Source: Scatosoma sp045655705 (GTDB lineage: Bacteria > Bacillota > Clostridia > Christensenellales > Borkfalkiaceae). Taken from it: a stretch of DNA of 30,669 nucleotides. A program made the position numbers and the translations under genes. Shown here one piece after another: positions 20,266-28,461 of the stretch (position 1 is its first letter; each line of letters begins with the position of its first letter). The stretch is from assembly GCA_045655705.1 (NCBI GenBank), contig JAZOPU010000018.1, positions 1 to 30,669 of the forward strand, read 5' to 3'. The notes beneath the pieces are model-generated. The model had not been told where the DNA came from and did no database searches. It saw nothing but the letters and a program-made list of their open reading frames with translations.

Positions 20266-21461
20266 AAGAAAAATTACTTAAACTTTTAAAGGCAAAACAG
20301 GAACAGCGCGACGCGCTTAATAAGTCTTTGATTGAAAGCGACAACAAAGAGGAACGCGCCGCAATCGGTGAAACCCTTAAAGCACTTGCCGCAGAAATCG
20401 CAGACGTTGAAACAATGCTTGCAGATGTTGACAAGCCCGCAGAGGAAACACCCGCGGAAGAAGAAAGAAAAGACAACCCCGAAACAAAAAGCGAGGAAGA
20501 AAGAGGTTTAAACGTTATGGCAACTATGGAAATGAGAGGTAACAACCCCACAGCAAAGACAGACAAAGAACTTGAAGCCCGCGCGCAAGCATTTGTAAAA
20601 ACTGAAAAAATGTCAATCAGTAATGCAGAAGCGCGCGCAATGCTTGTTTCAAGTGGTAAGATTGCAACACCTACACAAGTAAGCGGAATTAACGAAATTA
20701 ACAACGAAGTTTCTTCAATTGTTGATATGGTTGACATTGAAGATTGCGAAGGTATGGGAAGCGATAAAGTCGCGTATGAATTTACAGCACCGACCGCGGG
20801 CGTTACTTCCGAGGGTGAAGCATATGCCGAGGGTGAAACCGTTGTTGATTATGTAACAATTACACCCGAAACAATTACAACAATTTCCGATATTTCAAGA
20901 CAGGTAAGAAAGCAAAGCCCATTGAAGTATGAAGAAAAAGTAAGAAAGAACGCACTTCTTGCACTTCGCAAAAAGGCAAGCGCAATTATTATTGAAAAGG
21001 TACTTGCAAGCAAATTGAACGTTGCTTTGCCCCTTGACGTAATTGACGATAAAACACTTCGTAAAATTGCCCTTAATTATGGCGGTGACGAAAACGTTAT
21101 CGGTCAAGCCGTTCTTTTCCTTAATAAAACCGATCTTGTTGCATTTGGTGACGTTCGCGGAAGCGACAAAAAGCCCGTGTACGAAATTACACCCGACGCG
21201 AGCAACCCCAATATTGGCGTAATTAAGGACGGCGGTTTGTCTGTTAAATATTGCCTTAATAGCAATCTTACAGCGGGCAAGCTGATTTACGGACAGCCCG
21301 CAAAGGCTAAACTTGACCTTTTCGGAAATTATGAAGTAGCAGTATCCGAAGACTTTAAATTTAACAAGGGTCTTCTTACTATCCGCGGTAATGCTGATAT
21401 TGGTTGCGACGTTGTATATAACGAAGGCTTTATTATTGGCACAGTTGGCGCGGGCGCATAA
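20262..21461 (+). CDS. Major capsid protein (HK97 family)
   Basis: A 399-residue capsid precursor. Residues 1-85 are a coiled-coil, strongly charged delta/scaffold domain (KLLKLLKAKQEQRDAL to EEERGLNVM), expected to be cleaved by the adjacent protease. The HK97 fold follows: E-loop and spine helix (TITPETITTISDISRQVRKQ, then RKNALLALRKKASAIIIEKV), P-domain and A-domain (GGLSVKYCLNSNL, FGNYEVAVSEDFKFN). Its codon usage is richer in CTT and GCA than that of its neighbours, as often seen for highly expressed capsid genes. The ATG overlaps the protease stop. Confidence 0.95.
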   Translation: MKEKLLKLLKAKQEQRDALNKSLIESDNKEERAAIGETLKALAAEIADVETMLADVDKPAEETPAEEERKDNPETKSEEERGLNVMATMEMRGNNPTAKTDKELEARAQAFVKTEKMSISNAEARAMLVSSGKIATPTQVSGINEINNEVSSIVDMVDIEDCEGMGSDKVAYEFTAPTAGVTSEGEAYAEGETVVDYVTITPETITTISDISRQVRKQSPLKYEEKVRKNALLALRKKASAIIIEKVLASKLNVALPLDVIDDKTLRKIALNYGGDENVIGQAVLFLNKTDLVAFGDVRGSDKKPVYEITPDASNPNIGVIKDGGLSVKYCLNSNLTAGKLIYGQPAKAKLDLFGNYEVAVSEDFKFNKGLLTIRGNADIGCDVVYNEGFIIGTVGAGA

Positions 21462-21476
21462 TGTGACAGTACGCAA
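21461..21476. promoter_or_regulatory. Operator-like 16-bp palindrome, copy 8
   Basis: Reads ATGTGACAGTACGCAA, immediately after the capsid gene stop and about 25 bp before the next start, in the middle of the late operon. It is the furthest copy from any promoter that I can see, resembling a dispersed stop-operator. Confidence 0.5.
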
Positions 21477-21500
21477 CAAAAATAAAGTGAGGTAATAAAA

Positions 21501-21803
21501 ATGGCACAACTTACAGCCGCCGAAAGGCTTGAAAAAGTAAAAATTGCTTTGTATGGCAACGCGTCCGCTAACCATAACGACGAACAACTTGAAATTTTTA
21601 TAAATGATGTTATCGAAGAATTGGTTGACGGTGGCGTTAAAAGAGAAATTGCAGAAAGCACGGCGGCGATCGGTTGTATTGCTTGCGGTGTTACCGACCT
21701 TTGGAATTATTCAAGCGGCGGCGTTAAACATAGCGAATATTTTAACCGCCGCTTGACACAACTTTCATTAAAAGAGGTGGCGGAAGATGTTTCGACCGAT
21801 TGA
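21501..21803 (+). CDS. Head-tail connector (gp6-like adaptor)
   Basis: A 100-residue helical protein (AAERLEKVKIALYG, LEIFINDVIEELVDGG, IGCIACGVTDLWNYSSGGVKH). The pattern matches HK97 gp6-type adaptor/connector proteins that dock below the portal. AAGTGAGG precedes ATG 21501. It overlaps the next gene by 17 bp. Confidence 0.8.
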   Translation: MAQLTAAERLEKVKIALYGNASANHNDEQLEIFINDVIEELVDGGVKREIAESTAAIGCIACGVTDLWNYSSGGVKHSEYFNRRLTQLSLKEVAEDVSTD

Positions 21804-22152
21804 AGCGGCGCAAATGACAACGCCGTTGCGGTTGCAACGCCCACAAAGCGAAACTTCGTACGGGGTTAATAAAAAGACCTGGGAAAATGTCAACGGCGTT
21901 ATAATGGCAAATTTTAAGTCTTTCGGCGGAACTGAAAAAACCGATAACGGCGTTTTATCCGTCGAAGATACCGCGCAAATTGTTTGTTGGTATCGCCCCG
22001 ACATAAAAGGCGATTGCCGCGTTATATTGCTTGACGGCACGGAAGAAACCGAAAACCCGAAAATATATGAAATTTTGGGCGAGCCTGAAAACATAGAAAT
22101 GCGGAATATGTTTTTAAAATTCAAAGTAAGGCGCATAAAGGGCGGTGCGTAA
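21787..22152 (+). CDS. Head-closure protein
   Basis: A 121-residue beta-rich protein (TPLRLQRPQSETSYGVNKKTWENVNGVIMANF, later DIKGDCRVILLDGTE and IYEILGEPENIEMRNMFLKFKV). The SPP1 gp16/HK97 head-tail-joining fold is suggested by length, position and the typical W-Y-R-P-D-I segment. It seals the portal after packaging. The start overlaps the previous gene. Confidence 0.75.
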   Translation: MFRPIEAAQMTTPLRLQRPQSETSYGVNKKTWENVNGVIMANFKSFGGTEKTDNGVLSVEDTAQIVCWYRPDIKGDCRVILLDGTEETENPKIYEILGEPENIEMRNMFLKFKVRRIKGGA

Positions 22153-22153
22153 T

Positions 22154-22588
22154 ATGTCAATCAAATTACAGCTTAACGGCTTTGACGATTTGTTTGAACA
22201 GATAAAAAAAGCGGGCGGCACGGTAGACAATGCGGCGAATAGTTGCTTGAAACAATCGGCACATATTATGCAAAGCGAATTAAAATCGCAAATGCAAGCG
22301 GCGGGGGTTGAAGGCGATTTAATAAACCGTATGCCGCCGCCCGAAATCGAAAAAGAGGGCAACAGATATACGGCGCGGGTTGGATATAAAAAGGGGAATT
22401 ATAACCCCGACGATCCGTCGGACGGTTACAAAGTTGTTTTTCTTAATTACGGAACGCCGCACCGAAGCAAGCACGGCAAAGTCGTTGCCCGTGGCTTTAT
22501 CCAAAAGGCAAAGCAAGGCGCAAAAAAGAAAATAAAACAAGCGCAAGAAGAAACGTTAAAAAAAATATTGGGAAGGCTTGAAGGATGA
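22154..22588 (+). CDS. HK97 gp10-like tail-completion protein
   Basis: A 144-residue minor tail/head-tail component of the HK97-gp10 family. The pattern is a helical N-terminal half (FDDLFEQIKKAGGTVDNAAN, HIMQSELKSQMQAAGVEG), a beta hairpin (YTARVGYKKG, YKVVFLNYGTPHR) and a basic C-terminal helix rich in K and Q. ATG 22154 follows GGGCGGTGCG; GTG 22145 is in frame but overlaps the ribosome site. Confidence 0.85.
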   Translation: MSIKLQLNGFDDLFEQIKKAGGTVDNAANSCLKQSAHIMQSELKSQMQAAGVEGDLINRMPPPEIEKEGNRYTARVGYKKGNYNPDDPSDGYKVVFLNYGTPHRSKHGKVVARGFIQKAKQGAKKKIKQAQEETLKKILGRLEG

Positions 22589-22941
22589 AAAATTTTTTAA
22601 TTAAAACGCTTGAAAAGGTGGGCTTTATCGAGGGCAAAACACTATTTTTACAAGGGTCTTTAAATTCGTCGGAAGTGTACCCCGATACGTTCGTTACCTT
22701 TTGGACGAATGACACGCCCGACAATGCACATTTTGACAATGAAACAAAATCGGTTGATTGGTTGTTTAGTGTTATTTTATACAGCAACAACCCCGACACC
22801 GTAAACACGAAACCCGACGAAATTCGCGCCGCTTTAAAGGCGGCGGGCTTTATCCCGCAAGGCAAAGGGCACGACATACCGAGCGACGCGCCAACGCATA
22901 CGGGGTGGGCTATGGACTTCGTTATTACTGAATATTTATAA
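22585..22941 (+). CDS. Tail terminator-like protein
   Basis: A 118-residue protein in the usual position of the tail terminator/completion protein (between gp10-like and major tail genes). Its pattern is typical: a strand-rich start (LEKVGFIEGKTLFLQGSLNS, YPDTFVTFWTND), then DWLFSVILYSNNPDTVNTKP and a helix followed by HTGWAMDFVITEYL. It caps the tail tube. The ATG overlaps the previous stop. Confidence 0.8.
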   Translation: MKNFLIKTLEKVGFIEGKTLFLQGSLNSSEVYPDTFVTFWTNDTPDNAHFDNETKSVDWLFSVILYSNNPDTVNTKPDEIRAALKAAGFIPQGKGHDIPSDAPTHTGWAMDFVITEYL

Positions 22942-22954
22942 AGGAGTGTAAACA

Positions 22955-23596
22955 ATGGCAGAGAATGAAAAAAAGTTTGGTTTGCTTCGTGGTCTTTCGC
23001 AAATTTTTATTTGCGAAATAGAAGACAGCCCCGAAGGATATAAACCCGTCGGTGCGCCCCAACAGCTTATACCCGCGGGCGAACTGAAAATATCAAAAAG
23101 TGTTGATAAAACACAAATTTATTATGATAATGCAATGTTTGCGGAAGTTGCCAAAGAAGCACCTTCCGAAATGGAAATTATCGGCGCGGCAATACGCGCG
23201 GCGTTTATTGCGTGGCTTGAAGGCAAGCACGTTGACACCACAACGGGCGCAATAATTGACGACGGCGACGTACACGGCAAATATTTTGCAGTTAGCGGCA
23301 AAAAAGATTATACCGACGGAACAAGTGAATATTTTTGGTTTTTGAAATGTACTTACGGTGGATCGGAAGAAGCAACAAAGACCAAAGACGACAGCACCGA
23401 CGCGGCGGGTATGACTTTACCATTTACCGCATACAAAACACAGTACAATTTTAACGCTATTAACAACGGCGCAAAGGTTGTACGTATTGACACAGCATAT
23501 ACAAAGATAAAGACAGACGCGTCTTGGGTTGAACAGGTTGTAACACCCGACAACATAGGCGAAATTACTGAAAAAGTAACAGCCGCGGCAGAGTAG
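22955..23596 (+). CDS. Major tail tube protein
   Basis: A 213-residue tail tube subunit of the phi13/TP901-type family. It shows FGLLRGLSQIFICEIEDSPEGY, ELKISKSVDKTQIYYDNAMF (the common N-terminal strand), then VHGKYFAVSGKKDYTDGTSE and a FWFLKCTYGG strand. AAAGGAGTG precedes ATG 22955. Codon use is similar to the capsid gene, in line with high expression. A GC-rich hairpin follows before the chaperone gene. Confidence 0.88.
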   Translation: MAENEKKFGLLRGLSQIFICEIEDSPEGYKPVGAPQQLIPAGELKISKSVDKTQIYYDNAMFAEVAKEAPSEMEIIGAAIRAAFIAWLEGKHVDTTTGAIIDDGDVHGKYFAVSGKKDYTDGTSEYFWFLKCTYGGSEEATKTKDDSTDAAGMTLPFTAYKTQYNFNAINNGAKVVRIDTAYTKIKTDASWVEQVVTPDNIGEITEKVTAAAE

Positions 23597-23606
23597 AAAA
23601 CACACA

Positions 23607-23640
23607 GCAAGCGGGCGGCGGAAACGTCGCCCCTTCTTGC
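23607..23640 (+). other. GC-rich hairpin with GNRA-type loop after the major tail gene
   Basis: GGGCGGCG (23613-23620) pairs with CGTCGCCC (23625-23632), one G-T wobble, closed by GAAA. An outer GCAAG/CTTGC helix (23607-23611 with 23636-23640) extends it. There is no T-run, so it is more likely an mRNA stability or dosage element than a full terminator. Confidence 0.55.
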
Positions 23641-23663
23641 AAATAAGAAGGGAAGGTAACACA

Positions 23664-23972
23664 ATGGCAAAATACGAATTACCTATTTATGGCGAAAATG
23701 ACGAAGTAATAAAAATGCACGAAACAAATATTTGCCCGTGGGCGGTATATATCGAAGCGGCAGAAATGCAAGAAAAATTACAGGACAAAACAGCAAAAGA
23801 ACAAATGCAAGCCGTCGGAAATATTTTAAAATCTGTATTTTGTAATTTAACCGACGAAGAACTTATGCACGCCGACGGCACGGACGTTATGAACACATTC
23901 TTGCAGATTGTTTCGGGCGGGCAGACAATAAAAGGCGGTAACGTAAAAAACGCGCAGAGGGCGCGGAAATAG
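23664..23972 (+). CDS. Tail assembly chaperone G
   Basis: A 102-residue tail chaperone that coats the tape measure protein during tail assembly. Position between major tail protein and tape measure and the helical, acidic character (VYIEAAEMQEKLQDKTAKEQ) fit the family. ATG 23664 lies behind AAGGGAAGG; an in-frame ATG at 23637 precedes the ribosome site. The last codons contain the slippery heptamer AAAAAAC (23945-23951), which produces the longer GT protein. Confidence 0.85.
   Translation: MAKYELPIYGENDEVIKMHETNICPWAVYIEAAEMQEKLQDKTAKEQMQAVGNILKSVFCNLTDEELMHADGTDVMNTFLQIVSGGQTIKGGNVKNAQRARK
23945..23951 (+). promoter_or_regulatory. Programmed -1 ribosomal frameshift site
   Basis: A AAA AAC in the frame of gene G (GTA-AAA-AAC), the canonical X-XXY-YYZ form. 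Slippage by -1 enters the open frame that runs to 24208. The same arrangement makes G and GT in lambda and most siphoviruses. Confidence 0.9.
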
Positions 23973-24208
23973 ACATTCCCCGCCCGCACAGTATTTTTTA
24001 TGAACTTATGGACTTTACGGCGGAATTATCTAAATTATACAATGTTACGCCGTTTGAGATATTTAAACAGGACAAAGACAACGTTATTATGTTGATAAAT
24101 TATTTTATAGAAAAAGGGAGCAACAAAAGCGACGACGGGGGCGGCGCGGCGTATATGAGTAGCGCAAGCGAAAAAGAACTTGATCGCCAATTTTGGGGCG
24201 CAATATAA
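23951..24208 (+). CDS. Tail assembly chaperone GT extension (-1 frame)
   Basis: The T part of the frameshift product, continuing from the slippery site as KRAEGAEIDIPRPHSIFYEL and MDFTAELSKLYNVTPFEIFK, for a GT protein of about 181 residues. It has the classic T-domain layout: a short helical domain ending with a polar tail before the tape measure gene. An internal ATG at 24008 exists but has no clear ribosome site, so independent expression is unlikely. GT is made in small amounts and recruits the tape measure to tail tube subunits. Confidence 0.85.
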   Translation, partial: RAEGAEIDIPRPHSIFYELMDFTAELSKLYNVTPFEIFKQDKDNVIMLINYFIEKGSNKSDDGGGAAYMSSASEKELDRQFWGAI

Positions 24209-24223
24209 AAAGGGGGTGGCGTT

Positions 24224-26446
24224 ATGTCAAATGAAACATTGGGCGCGTCTTTTAGTATTGATATAACATCCTTAAAAGCGGGGCTTGCACAAGCAAATAG
24301 ACTTATACGCGAAAGCGAAAGCGAATTTAAAGCCGCCGCCGCGGGTATGGACGATTGGACGAAAAGTCAAGAAGGACTTGAAACCCGAATTAAACACCTT
24401 AACACGTCGGCAGATTTGCAACGCAAAAAAGTTGACGCGTTACAAAGCGAATATGACCGACTTATTGCCGACGGACTTGACCCGACAAGTGCCGCCGCCG
24501 TTAAGTTAAGAACGGACATAAACAAAGAACAAGAAGCATTAAACAAAACCGAAAAAGAAATAAAAAAGCAAACCGAAGCCCTTGAAAAATTGGAAAACGC
24601 CGCAGATGAAGCCGCCGACGCAACACGGGAAACAGGCGACGCGGCAGAAGAAGCGGGCGACGGCTTCACCGTCGGCAAGGGTGCACTTGCGGGGTTTATT
24701 GCAAACGGGTTGACGGCATTAGTTGACGCGGCAAAAAATGCAATAACAACCGTGTTAGGACTTGCAGAAGCAACGCGCGAATATAGAACAATTATGGCAA
24801 GTCTTGAAAACAGTAGCAAGGCGGCGGGCTATTCCGTAGCCGAAACCGAAGCGACATTTAAACAATTAAATGGCGTTTTAGGCGACACACAAAGCGCGGC
24901 AACAACAACGGCAAACTTGCAAGCAATAGGGCTTGAACAAGGCAAATTGCAAGAGTTGACAAACGGCGTAATTGGTGCTTGGGCGAAATACGGCGACAGT
25001 ATACCGATTGACGGATTGGCGGAAGCGGTCAACCATACCGTACAACTTGGCGAAGTGCAAGGCAACTTGGCGGACGTTATCGAATGGGCGGGCGGCGACG
25101 TTGAGAAATTCAACGAAAAACTTGCTAAATGTTCAACCGAAGCAGAACGCGCCGACTTGATACAAAAAATGCTTGCAGAACAAGGACTTGTTGAAAGCGG
25201 TAAGGCGTGGCAAGAGAACAACAAAAGCATTGTTGACGCAAACAACGCACAAGCCGAATATGATAAAACAATGGCAGAACTTGGCGCAAAAATCGAGCCT
25301 ATAACAAATAAATTCACAGAAATGAAAACACAGGCGTTGCAATGGTTAATTGATACGGGGCTTCCCGCCATACAAAACGGCTTTGCGTGGATAAAAGACA
25401 ACTTGCCTTTAATCGGCGTAATTGTCGGCGGCTTAACAGCGGCGTGGCTTGCGTTTGGTGGCGCGCAAACTATTTTAAATGCGGTACAAACGGCGGGAAC
25501 AGCAATACAAACCGCGTTAAATATAGCAATGAACGCAAACCCGATAGGTTTAATTATATTGGCAATTACTGCACTTGTGGCGGCATTTATGGCTTTATGG
25601 GATAATTGCGAAGGCTTCCAAAATTTTTGGATAGGATTGTGGGAAGGCATAAAAAACGTAGCGGGCGCGGTAATGGATTGGTTGAAATCAGCATTTAAAG
25701 CGGTAGGCGAATTTTTCGTTAATTTGTGGAACGGTTTAAAAAATGGCGCGGTTGCCGCTTGGAACGCAGTTTCGGGCGCATTTTCCGCCGCGGCAACGTG
25801 GTTTAACGAAAAAATCATACAACCCATTTCAAAATTTTTTACAGGAATGTGGGACGGCTTGAAAAATGGAGCTGTAAACGCGTGGGAAGGCATAAAAAAC
25901 ACATTTTCGGCGGTAGCTTCGTTCTTCGGTGATATTTTTAAGAAGGCTTGGCAGAAGGTCAAAGATGTTTTTTCCGTCGGTGGCAAAATTTTCGACGGCA
26001 TAAAAGACGGAATTGTTACAGCTTTCAAAACCGTTGTAAATGCAATAATTCGCGGAATTAACAAAGTTGTAAAATTACCGTTTGAAGGTATAAACAAAGT
26101 ATTAAACACAATATCGGGGTTGTCAATTGCGGGCGTTGAGCCGTTTTCGTGGTTGACTTGGCGCGCCCCAATTCCACAAATACCCGAACTTGCGACGGGC
26201 GGCGTTGTTGACAAAGCAACAACCGCCGTAATTGGTGAAGACGGAGCAGAAGCAATAATACCGCTTGAAAAAAATACGGGTTGGATCAAGAAACTTGCGC
26301 AAGAGATAGCGGCAGAACAGGGGCAAGGCTTGACCGTGTACCAAACAAATAACTATAAACAGGCGTACACAAGCCGCAAAGAAAAATACAAGGCAAAACA
26401 AGAACTTTACGCGGCGGCGCGACTTGTAAAGGCGGGTGCGTACTAA
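24224..26446 (+). CDS. Tape measure protein
   Basis: A 740-residue tail-length ruler that may also help DNA entry. The N-terminal part is a long coiled coil (residues 10-145; RLIRESESEFKAAAAGMDDW and KEQEALNKTEKEIKKQTEAL). Hydrophobic membrane-like segments follow near residues 155-180, 390-415 and 440-465. A Trp/Gly-rich repeat region (FWIGLWEGIKNVAGAVMDWL, WNGLKNGAVAAWNAVSGAF, TGMWDGLKNGAVNAWEGIKN) comes next. The typical ending is ELATGGVVDKATTAVIGEDG. At about 1.5 angstrom per residue the tail would be near 110 nm. An AAAAAGGGGGTGG site precedes ATG 24224. Confidence 0.95.
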   Translation: MSNETLGASFSIDITSLKAGLAQANRLIRESESEFKAAAAGMDDWTKSQEGLETRIKHLNTSADLQRKKVDALQSEYDRLIADGLDPTSAAAVKLRTDINKEQEALNKTEKEIKKQTEALEKLENAADEAADATRETGDAAEEAGDGFTVGKGALAGFIANGLTALVDAAKNAITTVLGLAEATREYRTIMASLENSSKAAGYSVAETEATFKQLNGVLGDTQSAATTTANLQAIGLEQGKLQELTNGVIGAWAKYGDSIPIDGLAEAVNHTVQLGEVQGNLADVIEWAGGDVEKFNEKLAKCSTEAERADLIQKMLAEQGLVESGKAWQENNKSIVDANNAQAEYDKTMAELGAKIEPITNKFTEMKTQALQWLIDTGLPAIQNGFAWIKDNLPLIGVIVGGLTAAWLAFGGAQTILNAVQTAGTAIQTALNIAMNANPIGLIILAITALVAAFMALWDNCEGFQNFWIGLWEGIKNVAGAVMDWLKSAFKAVGEFFVNLWNGLKNGAVAAWNAVSGAFSAAATWFNEKIIQPISKFFTGMWDGLKNGAVNAWEGIKNTFSAVASFFGDIFKKAWQKVKDVFSVGGKIFDGIKDGIVTAFKTVVNAIIRGINKVVKLPFEGINKVLNTISGLSIAGVEPFSWLTWRAPIPQIPELATGGVVDKATTAVIGEDGAEAIIPLEKNTGWIKKLAQEIAAEQGQGLTVYQTNNYKQAYTSRKEKYKAKQELYAAARLVKAGAY

Positions 26447-27327
26447 TGAAATTTGATTACATATCAGCAAGGGGCGACGTGTTGCCCCTTGCAACAAACA
26501 AATACTTTGTATTGTCGCACATTGACGGACACACAGCCGCAAGCGCGAGCGTTTCAAGTACGGTTATTGGTGGCGTTGACGGCGACACAGTAAACAACGT
26601 ACAAGCAGACCCGCGCACGATTATTATTGATTTAAGCATTAAAAGCGACGTGAACGTTGAAGAAGCAAAACGGGAAATATTGAAAATCGTTAAATTGAAA
26701 CAAAAAGGGTCTTTAATGTGGACACAAAACGAAAAAACGGTTGTTATTTCGGGCATTGTTGAAGCGGTGGATATGCCCCGTTGGAATGGCGCGGTAGTTA
26801 TGCAAATAACTTTACATTGCGAACAACCTTTTTGGGAAGATTTAGACGACGTTGTTCAACAAATAAACGAGGCAATCAGTTTGCATTACTTCACCGACAG
26901 CCCCGCCGATATGCTTTATTTTCCCGAAGAAGGAATAGCGTTCGGCGAATATGACACAATACGCGCAAAAACCTTTTACAATGCGGGCGACGTGCCTATT
27001 GGGCTTGAAATAACATTATATGCACACGATACCGTAACAAACCCGATTATTTACGACCAAAACGGCAAATATTTCGGCATAGGTTACGAAGAAAGCGGGG
27101 CAATATCTAACCCGTTTATTATGCAAACGGGCGATAGCGTTGTTATTACAACCCATAAGGGAAACAAAACCGTCAAGCATAACGGCGTTAATATTATTGA
27201 TAAAGTAAAACCGTTTAGCACTTGGCTACAACTTGAAACGGGCGACAATGGTTTTTCAATCGACAGCGACGACGAAAATATTGACAATATGTCATTTTCG
27301 ATAATTTATAAACAGAGGTATATATAA
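26446..27327 (+). CDS. Distal tail protein (Dit)
   Basis: A 293-residue baseplate hub-ring protein of siphoviruses. The N-terminal domain opens FDYISARGDVLPLATNKYFV and has the Dit-like VDMPRWNGAVVMQITLHCEQ and PFWEDLDD segment. The C-terminal part is a beta sandwich ending with the family-like DNIDNMSFSIIYKQRYI. The start ATG overlaps the tape measure stop (TAATG). It links the tail tube to the Tal-like protein. Confidence 0.88.
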   Translation: MKFDYISARGDVLPLATNKYFVLSHIDGHTAASASVSSTVIGGVDGDTVNNVQADPRTIIIDLSIKSDVNVEEAKREILKIVKLKQKGSLMWTQNEKTVVISGIVEAVDMPRWNGAVVMQITLHCEQPFWEDLDDVVQQINEAISLHYFTDSPADMLYFPEEGIAFGEYDTIRAKTFYNAGDVPIGLEITLYAHDTVTNPIIYDQNGKYFGIGYEESGAISNPFIMQTGDSVVITTHKGNKTVKHNGVNIIDKVKPFSTWLQLETGDNGFSIDSDDENIDNMSFSIIYKQRYI

Positions 27328-28446
27328 ATGATTGAATATGTTGAAATACGGAACGCACAAACAAAGGTTATTGGTATTATTGACGTTGCAAATTCTATTA
27401 TATGGCACTCTGTATATTTCGGCGTTGGTGACTTTGAAATATACGCAAGCGCAACCCCCGAAATTGTCAATTTGTTGTTGATGGGCGAATATGTAACCCG
27501 CCCCGATAATAAAGAAGTCGGAATAATCGAAACAATAAACATTATTAACGACGAACAGGACGGGCAAATGATAACAGCAAGCGGGCGTTTTGTAAAATCA
27601 ATTCTTGACAGACGACTAATATATGATTTGTCGGGCAACACAAACACGCCAACAATATTACGGGGCAATGTAGAAAGTGCAATCCGTGAAGTTGTTAAAA
27701 ATAACGCGATTGCTTGCGCTTTTGATAGCAAACGCAATATTGATTTGCTTACATTAGGAGCGGCGGCAAATATCCCGTTGCGGATTGTAGACGCTAACGG
27801 CAACGCGGCACAAAAACAAGTGTCATATCAAAATTTACTATCATATACCGACGGCGTACTTGAAGAATACGGACTTGCGGCAATGTGTGTTTTAGTTGAC
27901 GGGCATTTTGAATATATTGTTATGCAAGGAACAGACCGAAGCAAAGACAATATAAACGGCAATATTCCGATTATGTTTAGTCAAGAATACGACAATTTAC
28001 TATCAAGCAATTATTCATATAGTGCCACAAACGAAAAAAATGCCGCTTTAATCGGCGGAGCGGGTGAAGGTTTACAACGCTTTTATTCAATGGTTGAAAA
28101 CGGCGCAAAAGGGTTGCAACGGCGTGAAATGTGGGTTGACGCTTCGTCAATTAGCAAGACTTATAAAGACGAAAACGACGTTGAACAAAATTACACCGAC
28201 GCACAATATAAAACAATGCTTGACGCACAGGGAAAACAAGACCTTGCGCCGTGGGTTGCAATTGAAACGTTTGACGGCAATATTGATGTCACAAACGGCA
28301 ATTACATTTACGGGCGCGATTTTACACTTGGCGACATTGTAACCGTGCAAGATAACGACATTGGAAAATATATTAACGTCCGTATAAGAGAAGTTACCGA
28401 AGTACAAGACGACGACGGTTATTCCGTAGAAGTAAATTATCAATAA
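27328..28446 (+). CDS. Tail-associated (Tal/gp37-like) baseplate hub protein
   Basis: A 372-residue protein of the siphovirus ReqiPepy6 Gp37-like group, the baseplate hub below Dit. Signatures are VEIRNAQTKVIGIIDVANSI, FGVGDFEIYA, VTRPDNKEVGIIETINIIND, DRRLIYD, and a C-terminal YGRDFTLGDIVTVQDNDIGK then VRIREVTEV. No C-terminal lytic domain is present. It starts one base after the Dit gene ends. Confidence 0.88.
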   Translation: MIEYVEIRNAQTKVIGIIDVANSIIWHSVYFGVGDFEIYASATPEIVNLLLMGEYVTRPDNKEVGIIETINIINDEQDGQMITASGRFVKSILDRRLIYDLSGNTNTPTILRGNVESAIREVVKNNAIACAFDSKRNIDLLTLGAAANIPLRIVDANGNAAQKQVSYQNLLSYTDGVLEEYGLAAMCVLVDGHFEYIVMQGTDRSKDNINGNIPIMFSQEYDNLLSSNYSYSATNEKNAALIGGAGEGLQRFYSMVENGAKGLQRREMWVDASSISKTYKDENDVEQNYTDAQYKTMLDAQGKQDLAPWVAIETFDGNIDVTNGNYIYGRDFTLGDIVTVQDNDIGKYINVRIREVTEVQDDDGYSVEVNYQ

Positions 28447-28461
28447 AGAGAGGTTTTGAAA

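Noticed and set aside
20895..21587. A 230-codon minus-strand open frame over the capsid gene
   Set aside because: Antisense shadow of the major capsid gene without ribosome site or recognisable domain.
24008..24208. Independent 66-residue gene between chaperone G and tape measure
   Set aside because: No ribosome site, and the frame is reached by the -1 frameshift from gene G, so it is the GT extension.
24829..26289. A 486-codon open frame on the minus strand opposite the tape measure gene
   Set aside because: It lies wholly antisense to a clear tape measure gene, has no ribosome site and is rich in Ala/Ser/Pro/Phe as expected for a complement of a biased coding frame.
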